The notes under the pieces are model-generated. The model was given only the letters and a program-made list of their open reading frames with translations, was not told the origin of the DNA and did no database searches. The position numbers and the translations under genes were made by a program. From assembly GCA_003343705.1 (NCBI GenBank), contig QAKR01000026.1, positions 79,552 through 143,551 on the forward strand: a DNA stretch of 64,000 nt, given 5' to 3'. Source of the stretch: Clostridiales bacterium. Its GTDB lineage: Bacteria > Bacillota > Clostridia > Oscillospirales > UBA644. Every line of letters starts with the position of its first letter. Within the stretch, counting starts at the first letter, position 1. Shown here one piece after another: positions 35,993-43,715 of the stretch.

Positions 35993-36853
35993 ATGGATTT
36001 AATTACTATTTTGATAACGGTTGCTATTATGGCTGTCCTCGGAGGGCTATTCGGGCTTGCTCTTGCATTTGCAGGGAAAGTATTTGAAGTTAAAAAAGAT
36101 GAACGTATTGAGAAAATTATCGATGCTTTACCGGGTGCAAATTGTGGAGGTTGCGGTTACGTCGGTTGTGAAGAATATGCTAATGCTGTCGTTAATAATA
36201 GTGCCGAAATTAATCTTTGCTCAGTTGGCGGGGATGAAACAGTAGATACACTTTCGATAATTATGGGTGTTTACGCAGAAAAAAAACAAAGAATGCATGC
36301 TCAGATTTTATGCAGCGGAAACTATGATTGTACGAAGGTAAAGTATGATTATGCAGGGCTTAACGATTGTGTTTCCGTATTAAAACTCGGGAATGGCCCG
36401 AAAGAGTGTCCTTACGGATGTATAGGGCTGGGTACATGTGCTCATGTATGTCCGTTTGATGCCATAAAAATAGAAAACGGTGTTGCTCAAGTTGAATATG
36501 AAAAATGTCGTGCTTGTGGTATTTGCGTAAATTCCTGCCCACAGAATATTATTAAGATGGTTCCTTTTAATTCTGATGTTAGGGTAGGTTGTTCGTCAAA
36601 AGATCGTGGTGTAGTAATTCGTGAATATTGTGATGTGGGCTGTATTGGTTGTGGTATTTGTAAAAAAGTATGTCCGGAAGAAGCTATCGAATTTTCAGAT
36701 AACATTGCATATATTGATTATTCTAAATGTACAAATTGCGGCATTTGTGTTGAAAAGTGCCCGCGAAATATAATACGTTCGGAAAAAGGACATAACAATC
36801 AAGAAGATAATTATATTAACAATGGGGTTATAGGTGAGAACGGTGATATTTAA
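35993..36853 (+). CDS. rsxB: Rnf electron transport complex subunit B
   Basis: RnfB takes electrons from ferredoxin. A single N-terminal membrane helix (about 4-28) is followed by the four-Cys motif NCGGCGYVGC near residue 50, and then four ferredoxin-type [4Fe-4S] motifs, CAHVCPF, CRACGICVNSCP, CIGCGICKKVCP and CTNCGICVEKCP. The 286 residues make the usual clostridial form. It closes the order rnfC-D-G-E-A-B, the standard order in Clostridia. The ATG has a good AAGGAG site. A small membrane protein gene overlaps its 3' end. Confidence 0.97.
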   Translation: MDLITILITVAIMAVLGGLFGLALAFAGKVFEVKKDERIEKIIDALPGANCGGCGYVGCEEYANAVVNNSAEINLCSVGGDETVDTLSIIMGVYAEKKQRMHAQILCSGNYDCTKVKYDYAGLNDCVSVLKLGNGPKECPYGCIGLGTCAHVCPFDAIKIENGVAQVEYEKCRACGICVNSCPQNIIKMVPFNSDVRVGCSSKDRGVVIREYCDVGCIGCGICKKVCPEEAIEFSDNIAYIDYSKCTNCGICVEKCPRNIIRSEKGHNNQEDNYINNGVIGENGDI

Positions 36854-36989
36854 GGAAAATAAAACAAAGATACGCCGTAAAAGGTCGATAAAGAAATTTT
36901 TATTTATAATTTTATGGGTAGTTGTGGGTATTTTATGTTTTGTTCTGGGTTTTTTTTCCGCAACACCCATAATGTCGGTTTTCATATGA
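36843..36989 (+). CDS. small single-pass membrane protein (48 residues), unknown
   Basis: This short frame begins with GTG at 36843, inside the last codons of rsxB, and ends with a TGA at 36987-36989 that overlaps the ATG of the decarboxylase gene. It encodes a very basic N terminus (KTKIRRKRSIKK, about residues 7-18) and one hydrophobic helix (about residues 19-39), so it would be a type II or N-in membrane peptide. AGGTGAG precedes the start. The tight overlaps on both sides suggest a real, coupled gene. I do not recognise a family. It could instead be an unexpressed linker. Confidence 0.55.
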   Translation: MIFKENKTKIRRKRSIKKFLFIILWVVVGILCFVLGFFSATPIMSVFI

Positions 36990-38257
36990 GTCGGGCACCT
37001 CTTTATGACCTTATATCCGGTATTCCGCAGGGGGTGCGTTTCCATACGCCCGGGCATAAAGGGCGGTTGGGCGGTATCTTTAATGAAATTGCAAAATATG
37101 ACGTTACAGAACTTCCCACCACTGATGACCTATACTCGCCCACAGGCGCAATATTGCAAGCTGAAATATTGGCTTCGGAATATTTTAATACACAGTTGAC
37201 ATTTTTTTCAGCCGGTGGAGCGACTTTGTGTATTCAAGCTGCCTTAACATTTTTTCGCGGCAAAAAGATTATAGTCGAACGGAATTGTCATGTAAGTGTT
37301 TTTAATGCATGTGGACTTTTAAACATTACACCTGTTTTTATTTATAATCAGACTGATGTGTTGCCTTTACCCGTTACCCCTCAACAGGTTGAGGATGCTA
37401 TAATATATTCTCCCGATGCATGTGCTGTATTTTTAACAAGCCCGAATTATTACGGCCTTTGTGCTGATTTAAAAAAGATAAAAAAAGTATGTGAAAATCA
37501 TAACGTTAAGCTCATAGTTGATAATTCTCACGGTACACATATGTATGTAACAGATCGTGATAACTGTGCACAAAAAAATTCGGATATTTGTGTTGACTCT
37601 GCTCATAAAACTCTTCCTGTTTTAACCGGAGGTGCATTTTTACATATTAATTTTAAGACGGACAGGCTTTCTGTAAAAGAAACAATGAGACTTTTCGGAT
37701 CTACAAGCCCTTCTTTTTTAATTTTAGCATCGTTGGATTACGCAAGAAATTGGCTTCAAAACGGCGGCGAAGAAGAAATCCGTATAACTGCGGATAAAGT
37801 AAAAAGATTAAAAGAAAAAATAAAGTTTACAACAGCTCAAAGTGAACCGTTACGTATTACCGTTATTGACGAAAACGCTGAAAAGATCGCTTCACTTATG
37901 CTTGAAACAGGCATAAATTATGAAATGCATACCCCTGTATTTGTTGTTTTACTGTTTTCACCGTTTAATACAGAAGAAGATTTTACAGTAGTTGAGAATT
38001 TCTTTAACTCAATAAATATAAAACCTCAAAAACCGGACTTTTGTTATAAAATAGTACAAAGTAATCAAATAGTTCCGTATATTGATGCAATCCTTTCGCC
38101 GTATAAAAAAGTTCCAGCAATGCAAGCATTGGGTAAAATCTCAGCACGAAATATTTTACCGTATCCGCCAGGGGTCCCGGTGGTATTGGCGGGTGAAAAA
38201 ATTTTAAACACAGAGATGATTTCGGGACAAATATATGTTTTGGAGAAAGATGAATGA
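36986..38257 (+). CDS. PLP-dependent Orn/Lys/Arg decarboxylase-family protein
   Basis: The 423-residue protein is a fold-type I PLP enzyme of the Orn/Lys/Arg decarboxylase major domain family (SpeA/Yaao-like, short form). The N terminus has the signature RFHTPGHKG near residue 20; the Schiff-base Lys is in DSAHKTLPVLTGG near residue 205, and DNSHGTHM lies just before it. Short members like this are common beside tmk and holB in Firmicutes; the substrate is uncertain (arginine, ornithine or lysine). The frame is open 24 codons upstream, but the ATG at 36986 overlaps the stop of the small membrane protein and begins the conserved SRAPLYDLI segment. Confidence 0.9.
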   Translation: MSRAPLYDLISGIPQGVRFHTPGHKGRLGGIFNEIAKYDVTELPTTDDLYSPTGAILQAEILASEYFNTQLTFFSAGGATLCIQAALTFFRGKKIIVERNCHVSVFNACGLLNITPVFIYNQTDVLPLPVTPQQVEDAIIYSPDACAVFLTSPNYYGLCADLKKIKKVCENHNVKLIVDNSHGTHMYVTDRDNCAQKNSDICVDSAHKTLPVLTGGAFLHINFKTDRLSVKETMRLFGSTSPSFLILASLDYARNWLQNGGEEEIRITADKVKRLKEKIKFTTAQSEPLRITVIDENAEKIASLMLETGINYEMHTPVFVVLLFSPFNTEEDFTVVENFFNSINIKPQKPDFCYKIVQSNQIVPYIDAILSPYKKVPAMQALGKISARNILPYPPGVPVVLAGEKILNTEMISGQIYVLEKDE

Positions 38258-38424
38258 ATCGATTTATATGTATTACTTTAGTTTTATTTACTGTTTTTTT
38301 ACTCTCTTCTTGTTCCGTTATCAAAGGGGAAGAAATGACTGTTTTTTCAACGGTTTCAAATGCTGAAAAGGTAACAAAAGAAAAAAAACTTGAACCAACA
38401 GCTAAAAAGCTTGAAGTTTTTTAG
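38254..38424 (+). pseudogene. 5' fragment of a frameshifted lipoprotein (signal peptide and N terminus)
   Basis: The ATG at 38254 overlaps the stop of the decarboxylase gene. It encodes 56 residues beginning with a lipoprotein signal peptide; the lipobox LSSC has Cys20. The frame ends at TAG 38422-38424, right after a run of six T. In the -1 frame the reading EVF-LAKNEYEGMQFVL continues directly into the DUF4091 gene. One extra T would join both parts into a protein of about 744 residues. So this is the missing start of the next gene, cut off by a one-base change in the T run (or by a sequencing error). Confidence 0.75.
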
Positions 38425-38444
38425 CAAAAAATGAGTATGAAGGT

Positions 38445-40487
38445 ATGCAGTTTGTTCTGCGTAACGATTATATTTCTCTCCAAATTGAAAGTATAGAAAT
38501 AAGCGATCTTATATCTTGCGGTGCTAAAATTACAGCACAAGATATCGAAATTTTTAGAGAGCACTATGTTGAACTTACAACAACATCCAACAATGTATTT
38601 GAGCCTGGATGGTATCCTGATGCATTGATTCCTATTAAATACGACACAAAACCTTTTAATGTGAAAAAAGGAGAAAATCAGGCTTATTGGATTACTGTTC
38701 ATACAGCAATAGATCAGCCCTCAGGCATATATACAGGGACAGTTACATTGACAATATCCGGAAGAAAGCTAGAAATCCCTGTAAGTGCAACTGTTTGGGA
38801 TTTTGCTGTGCCTACAGAAAATCATGTACAATCAAGCTATGGTCTTTGGGATATGGGCCACTACAAAGGACAATACGAACAATATTATAATTTCTTTATG
38901 AAATACAGGCAGTCACCGCTAGACCTTCCTCCTTATACTGCTTCCTCTGCCGAAGATTATGTTTCATATTTAAAAACATACGCAGATAACGAAGCCGTTC
39001 CGTGTTTCAGAATAAATATTGATGTGCGCAAAAATGACAACGGTGATTATTATGTAACTGATAATTCGAAACGGGTTTTACTTCTTATTCGCCAACAGGG
39101 TTTTATGGATAAATGCTTTTTATACATAGACGATGAACCCACATATGATAAATATCCGGAAATAATAAAAAAATATAAGGCTATTGGAGCGGTTGCGCCT
39201 GATCTTGGAATTGTTTTACCTATAACAACATATATTCCGAACGAATTTATTTCTGACATTAACCGTTTTTGCATTAAGCATACAAATGTAAGCGCTAACC
39301 AGATCGATTTCATACATTCAATAGGTAATCATGTTTGGTGGTATAATTGTAACTTCCCGGCGTATCCCTCTCCAACACTGCATATTTCTGATTATCTTTT
39401 AAGCTCCCGTGTAATGGCATGGATGCAAAAAGATTATAAACTGGACGGGTTTTTATATTGGGCTGCCACTATTGCATTTAAGTATATAAATGGAATAACC
39501 TCAGAGCGCAATATTTGGGTCGATCCTTATATAGATGTTCCCGAAATGCCTGCCGGGGATGGATACCTGGTATATCAAGGCTATGAAAACGATGGCGTGA
39601 TAAATGAAAATGTGCCTATACCTACCATACGCCTGGAAAGTCTTCGGGATGGATTTGAAGATTATGAATATTTGATTCTTCTGGAAAATAAAATACGAGA
39701 TTTTGCTGACAAAAATGGGTTTGCTATTAATGTAGACGAAGCTATGCAAAATTATTACGATAGTCTTTATAAAACACCAACATCATATTATACAGACGAT
39801 TCAAGAATTACAGCTGTTCGTAAAATTCTTGCAGCGGATATAATGAGTAATTTACCATTTTTAGCATATGCGAATACTGTTGACGGTATAGAAAATACTC
39901 AACTTCGGAAAATAACAGTTTACAGTTCTGCTCAAACAGTAAATATAAACGGTATAAGTTATGATGTTAAAAACGGATGTGCCGAAACCATTGTTAAAGT
40001 TGATGAAACTATTCCAATAAATAAGATAGCGGTCGAAGCTGACGGAGTTAAGCATAAATTAAGTGTTTTTGTCAGGCGTTCGCTCGAATCAGACTTAATT
40101 ATAGATAGCACAGATTCATCTTTTAATACAAACGGTATTACGGCATCTGAAAATGGATTAACATTTGATTTTTCTCAAAAAAGCCGTTTAAATGTACTTC
40201 CTCAATCAATGTTGGTGACTGATTGGGCAGGCAAAACACATATACGAATGACACTTTCAACACCTGACGGATCCGATACTCCCGCAATGGACTTTATAAT
40301 ATATGTAGGTTCTTCAGCGGTGAATGTTCCCCTCGGTTCGTATAAAAACGGAGCAATTGTTGAATTTGAAATCCCATCCAACGTTTTAAATTCTCAGCGT
40401 GTAAACAGTATAACAAAAATAGGTTTTTCTTGCAGTAGAGCTGTAAAGCTTACTGTTAAAGACGTGTCAATACTTATAAAGGAATGA
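38445..40487 (+). CDS. DUF4091 / GH123-like glycosidase, frameshifted 5' end
   Basis: The 680-residue frame encodes a protein with the DUF4091 domain and the GH123-type barrel. The acid pair YIDDEPTYD near residue 220 matches the Asp-Glu of GH123 beta-N-acetylgalactosaminidases; the DGFEDYEYL motif near residue 400 is a DUF4091 landmark. An N-terminal beta domain (about 1-110) and a C-terminal beta domain follow the usual plan. There is no signal peptide in this frame, because it lies in the fragment at 38254-38424; the frame is open back to 38415. If the frame break is real the protein would be cytoplasmic and probably lost in function. It stands between a decarboxylase and holB. Confidence 0.8.
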   Translation: MQFVLRNDYISLQIESIEISDLISCGAKITAQDIEIFREHYVELTTTSNNVFEPGWYPDALIPIKYDTKPFNVKKGENQAYWITVHTAIDQPSGIYTGTVTLTISGRKLEIPVSATVWDFAVPTENHVQSSYGLWDMGHYKGQYEQYYNFFMKYRQSPLDLPPYTASSAEDYVSYLKTYADNEAVPCFRINIDVRKNDNGDYYVTDNSKRVLLLIRQQGFMDKCFLYIDDEPTYDKYPEIIKKYKAIGAVAPDLGIVLPITTYIPNEFISDINRFCIKHTNVSANQIDFIHSIGNHVWWYNCNFPAYPSPTLHISDYLLSSRVMAWMQKDYKLDGFLYWAATIAFKYINGITSERNIWVDPYIDVPEMPAGDGYLVYQGYENDGVINENVPIPTIRLESLRDGFEDYEYLILLENKIRDFADKNGFAINVDEAMQNYYDSLYKTPTSYYTDDSRITAVRKILAADIMSNLPFLAYANTVDGIENTQLRKITVYSSAQTVNINGISYDVKNGCAETIVKVDETIPINKIAVEADGVKHKLSVFVRRSLESDLIIDSTDSSFNTNGITASENGLTFDFSQKSRLNVLPQSMLVTDWAGKTHIRMTLSTPDGSDTPAMDFIIYVGSSAVNVPLGSYKNGAIVEFEIPSNVLNSQRVNSITKIGFSCSRAVKLTVKDVSILIKE

Positions 40488-40491
40488 TTTT

Positions 40492-41430
40492 TTGAACAAG
40501 CTTATAGGAAATGAGCATATTAAAAAAACATTAACTGAAAAAAGCAATGTTCGGTCTTTTATAATCGAAGGGCCTGAGGGTTCCGGCCGGCATACACTTT
40601 TAGATATCCTGGTCATGTCAAAAATATGCACTGGTGATCACCGCCCCTGCGGCAAATGCGCGGCATGCAAGCGGTATGAAAGCAAAAACAGCATTGACAT
40701 AGTTTACCCGGATGTGGAATTGCCAGTAAAGGAATTTCGTGAAATTATAAATACTGCCATTGAATATCCAAGGGAAGAAAAGTGTAAATTTTATATAATT
40801 GATAACGCAGACGATATGAAGGTTCACAACCAAAATGCACTTTTGAAAAATCTTGAAGAGCCGTTTGATTTTACCTATTTTATTATAATTTGCAATACAA
40901 AAGAAAGTTTATTAAAAACAATCGTATCGCGATGTACTGTTTTAACACTAAAACCTCTTGAAGAGCATGTAATAAAAGATTCTTTGGTAAAAAAATACGG
41001 GGAGAAGGGAGAAGAACTACTTGCCCGTGCCGTCCTTGGTTCAAGAGGCTTTTTGGGACGTGCAGAAGAGATTTACTCAGGAAAGAAAAATATTGCAGAT
41101 GAGCGATATAATGCTTTTATGAATGCTCTTGCGCATGAGAATCTTGCAGAAATGGTATTAGCACTTTCTTTTGATAACAAAAAACGAAATGAATTTAACG
41201 ACCTTATAGATAATCTGTTAAACGGATTTAAAACAATATTGGTTTGTGCCGGATATAAAAAAGAAATCTCAGGGCTTTCGAATGAAGAACGTTTAATTGT
41301 ATCATTTGGCGAAAAAAGAATAAAAAACATATATGATGCGTTTATGAAAACAAAGATAGGGATAAAATTTAATGTGAATATGTCTTTATGGAGCGTTTAT
41401 ATAGTTAAGGAGTGTTTGAAAAAAATATGA
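40492..41430 (+). CDS. holB: DNA polymerase III delta' subunit
   Basis: HolB is a clamp-loader subunit. The 312-residue protein starts with TTG at 40492, preceded by AAGGAA, and has the AAA+ fold with GPEGSGRHT in place of a full P-loop, the zinc module around CGKCAAC near residue 50, YIIDNADDM near residue 102, the LLKNLEEP motif, and the arginine finger region SRC near residue 147. The C-terminal part is a helical collar. It is followed by ricT with an ATGA overlap, a highly conserved pair in Firmicutes. Confidence 0.93.
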   Translation: MNKLIGNEHIKKTLTEKSNVRSFIIEGPEGSGRHTLLDILVMSKICTGDHRPCGKCAACKRYESKNSIDIVYPDVELPVKEFREIINTAIEYPREEKCKFYIIDNADDMKVHNQNALLKNLEEPFDFTYFIIICNTKESLLKTIVSRCTVLTLKPLEEHVIKDSLVKKYGEKGEELLARAVLGSRGFLGRAEEIYSGKKNIADERYNAFMNALAHENLAEMVLALSFDNKKRNEFNDLIDNLLNGFKTILVCAGYKKEISGLSNEERLIVSFGEKRIKNIYDAFMKTKIGIKFNVNMSLWSVYIVKECLKKI

Positions 41431-42290
41431 ATATGACAGAAGTAGTAGGAGTTCGTTTTAAAAACGTAGGTAAAATATATTATTTTGACCCTAAAGGGCT
41501 TACTCTTGAAAAAGATACCAAAGTTATTGTTGAAACAGTCAGAGGTCTCGAAATGGGTGAGGTTGCAATCCCTAATCGCGAGGTTGAGGAAAACCCGAAA
41601 TTTATGCCGCTAAGCCCGGTTATCCGTATTGCTGATGAAAAAGATATGATTACAATTGAGAAGAATCACGAAAAAGAAAAAAAAGCTTTTGACATTTGCA
41701 TGGAAAAAATTAAGAAGCATAAACTTGATATGACTCTTGTCGATGTAGAGTATACCTTTGATAACAGTAAGGTTATTTTCTGTTTTGTAGCCGAAGGTCG
41801 TGTCGACTTCAGGGAGCTTGTTAAGGATTTAGCTGCTGCATTTAAAACAAGAATAGAGCTGAGGCAGATAGGTGTCCGAGACGAAACAAAATTAATTGGT
41901 GGTCTTGGTATGTGCGGACGAAAGGTTTGCTGTGCGGACTTTTTAAGTGAATTTGTTCCTGTTTCGGTGAAAATGGCGAAAGATCAATCTCTTTCAACTA
42001 ACCCTCAAAAGATTTCGGGAGCTTGCGGAAAACTCATCTGCTGTTTGAATTTTGAACAGGGACAATATGAGGAAGCGTATAAGAAAATTCCAAGCGTAGG
42101 ATATATAGTTGAGACTCCGGAAGGCCGTGGAACCGTAGTAGAAAGCAATATTTTTAAAGAAATTGTAAAAGTTCGCCTTGATAAAGATCCTCAGAATATT
42201 AAAGTTTTTGAAAGCAACGTTTTAAAAACAATAGGCAAGTCAAAAGTTCATGAGGAAGATGAAGAAATTCCGAAAGAATTACAGGATTAA
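41427..42290 (+). CDS. ricT: PSP1 domain regulator RicT (YaaT)
   Basis: RicT is part of the Ric (Y) complex that guides RNase Y in RNA processing and, in Bacillus, affects sporulation and competence. The 287-residue protein has the PSP1 domain near its middle (DETKLIGGLGMCGRKVCC) and a second Cys motif, CGKLICCLNFEQ; together these offer the Cys residues that can hold iron-sulfur clusters. The frame can be read from a GTG at 41412, but the ATG at 41427 overlaps the holB stop as ATGA and begins with NMTEVVGVRF, as homologues do. Confidence 0.95.
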   Translation: MNMTEVVGVRFKNVGKIYYFDPKGLTLEKDTKVIVETVRGLEMGEVAIPNREVEENPKFMPLSPVIRIADEKDMITIEKNHEKEKKAFDICMEKIKKHKLDMTLVDVEYTFDNSKVIFCFVAEGRVDFRELVKDLAAAFKTRIELRQIGVRDETKLIGGLGMCGRKVCCADFLSEFVPVSVKMAKDQSLSTNPQKISGACGKLICCLNFEQGQYEEAYKKIPSVGYIVETPEGRGTVVESNIFKEIVKVRLDKDPQNIKVFESNVLKTIGKSKVHEEDEEIPKELQD

Positions 42291-42299
42291 AAAAAACAC

Positions 42300-42328
42300 T
42301 TGAAATTTAATAAATATTGTGATATAAT
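42300..42328 (+). promoter_or_regulatory. promoter of the ferredoxin gene
   Basis: TTGAAA at 42300-42305 and TATAAT at 42323-42328 are separated by 17 bp. It gives the ferredoxin its own transcript with a leader of about 200 nt. Confidence 0.8.
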
Positions 42329-42342
42329 ATTCGCAAAAGAAG

Positions 42343-42515
42343 CTTTATTATTTATAATATAAAACTCAGCTCGTTGCTCATTTGTTATTTGCGAGCAATT
42401 GTATTATAAGCGTATATCCTATATATTTCATATACGGCTTATTTATTCTATGTATAATAAGCCCGAAGATCCCTGCCTTAAGCTGGGGAAGGGCACAATT
42501 ATTATAAATAAAAAG
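42343..42515 (+). ncRNA. structured leader RNA upstream of ferredoxin (candidate)
   Basis: The leader is closed by a long helix between 42343-42359 and 42500-42515 (16 bp, one bulge). Inside lie a TTGCTC/GAGCAA stem (42374-42398), a 12-bp stem with one bulge (42406-42417 with 42430-42442), and a GCCC/GGGC stem (42461-42464 with 42491-42494). The last can extend to 42454-42460 with 42499-42505, which would break the closing helix, so two folds exclude each other. AAGGAGG of the ferredoxin follows at 42522-42528. I cannot match it to a known family. It may be a cis regulator or an independent small RNA such as a 6S-like RNA. Confidence 0.5.
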
Positions 42516-42537
42516 AGTAAAAAGGAGGTTGTTTTAA

Positions 42538-42708
42538 ATGGCATATGTTATTAACGACGAATGTATCTCTTGCGGAGCATGTCAGCCCGAATGCCCGGTT
42601 GATGCTATAAGCGAGGGTGACGGCAAATTCGTAATCGATGCTGAAAAGTGTATTGACTGCGGTTCTTGCGCTGCTGTATGCCCTGTATCAGCTCCTAATG
42701 CAGAGTAA
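42538..42708 (+). CDS. 2[4Fe-4S] ferredoxin, clostridial type
   Basis: The 56-residue protein is a classical clostridial ferredoxin. The two cluster motifs are CISCGACQPECP (residues 9-20) and CIDCGSCAAVCP (residues 38-49), both with the CxxCxxCxxxCP spacing. Small size, acidic sequence and symmetry identify it firmly. It carries low-potential electrons, for example to the Rnf complex encoded 6 kb upstream. The ATG at 42538 follows a perfect AAGGAGG. The gene is monocistronic, with its own promoter, a structured leader and hairpins after the stop. Confidence 0.97.
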   Translation: MAYVINDECISCGACQPECPVDAISEGDGKFVIDAEKCIDCGSCAAVCPVSAPNAE

Positions 42709-42762
42709 TAATACGATTCTTTAAAAACGTAGAGCGTGATAGAATTGTATTACACATAACTC

Positions 42763-42820
42763 ACAGCCAAAGGCTGTTTCACAATCTTTGCAAGGTTGTG
42801 AATAAGAAGATGTACTTATT
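42763..42820 (+). other. three small hairpins after the ferredoxin gene
   Basis: ACAGCC/GGCTGT (42763-42777), CACAATC/GGTTGTG (42780-42800) and AATAAG/CTTATT (42801-42820) follow one another. The third is followed by a T-rich stretch. They may protect the 3' end of the abundant ferredoxin mRNA or end transcription in steps. Confidence 0.5.
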
Positions 42821-42850
42821 ATCTTTTTATTTGAGTTTAGTATAAAAAAT

Positions 42851-42883
42851 AAAAAAGGCTGTCTTTTATAGGCAGCCTTTTTT
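42851..42883 (+). terminator. intrinsic terminator before trmN6
   Basis: Arms 42851-42861 and 42873-42883 pair perfectly over 11 bp (AAAAAAGGCTG and its complement), and the 3' arm ends in a T run. Confidence 0.85.
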
Positions 42884-42893
42884 AGAAGATATT

Positions 42894-43598
42894 ATGATAA
42901 GAACAGACGAATTATTTGTTAATAATTTAAAAATATATCAGGATGCGGACAATTTTTGTTTTGGAACAGATTCATTACTGTTGGCACAATTTTCGTTTAA
43001 GAAAAAAACAACGGCAATGTGTGATCTCTGTACTGGGACAGGTGTTTTACCTCTTCTTGCAAGTGCCCACACAAAAAGTGAAAAAACATACGGGGTTGAA
43101 ATTTCTCCTCAAACAGCAGAGTTGGCGAAAAAATCTGTATCGCTTAATAACCTTGAAGATCGTGTTGAAATAATTAATGGCGACATACGGTATATAAAAG
43201 AATTTTTACCTAATGCTATGTTTGACCTTGTAACGGCTAACCCTCCATATATGCCTCAAAACAGTGGTTTTTTAAGCGATATAAAACGTCGTACCGCCCG
43301 TGCGGAAACAGATTGTACACCCTCAGATATTTGTACGGCGGCACGATATCTGTTAAAAAATAAAGGTCGATTATGTGTTGTATATCGTGCAGACAGGCTT
43401 ACAGAACTTTTTGAATCAATGAAAAAAAACGGTATAGAACCAAAGCGTCTTTTAACTGTTCAATCAAAGCCTGAAAATGATCCTTATGTGATTTTGTGCG
43501 AGGGTATTGTGGGTGGATCACCCGGCTTAAAAATAGAAAAGCCATTAGTTATTAATAACGGGGAAAACAGGTGGAGTTATCTTAACGCTGCGAAATGA
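42894..43598 (+). CDS. tRNA1(Val) (adenine(37)-N6)-methyltransferase family protein
   Basis: The 234-residue protein belongs to the YfiC/YabB family of N6-adenine methyltransferases. The SAM motif DLCTGTGVLPLLA is near residue 45 and the catalytic TANPPYMP motif near residue 115. YabB in Bacillus and TrmN6 in E. coli modify A37 of a valine tRNA. The gene sits before rsmI, in the conserved holB-ricT-yabB-rsmI order. Its start is close to the preceding terminator; the AGAAG site is weak, and no promoter is obvious. Confidence 0.9.
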   Translation: MIRTDELFVNNLKIYQDADNFCFGTDSLLLAQFSFKKKTTAMCDLCTGTGVLPLLASAHTKSEKTYGVEISPQTAELAKKSVSLNNLEDRVEIINGDIRYIKEFLPNAMFDLVTANPPYMPQNSGFLSDIKRRTARAETDCTPSDICTAARYLLKNKGRLCVVYRADRLTELFESMKKNGIEPKRLLTVQSKPENDPYVILCEGIVGGSPGLKIEKPLVINNGENRWSYLNAAK

Positions 43599-43715
43599 CT
43601 TGAAAATTATAGCCAGGTTATTGTTAATCGCATATAAAATATAAAGAAAGGAATTGCGAAAAACTTTATATAAAAATAAAGTTTCAATGCGGAAACCCGC
43701 ACTGTGCAAATTAAA

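Noticed and set aside
38410..38430. Programmed -1 ribosomal frameshifting at the T run of the lipoprotein gene
   Set aside because: The heptamer T-TTT-TTA is not in the phase needed by the incoming frame, and six T are few for slippage. A mutation or sequencing error is more likely.
42317..42336. A Rex-like operator over the -10 box of the ferredoxin promoter (TTGTGA and TCGCAA halves)
   Set aside because: The spacing between the half sites is 8 instead of 6 and one half has a mismatch; too weak to list.
42343..42515. Firm assignment of the ferredoxin leader as 6S RNA
   Set aside because: Length and closing helix would fit, but I could not see the large central bubble with confidence, and the ferredoxin ribosome binding site follows at once.
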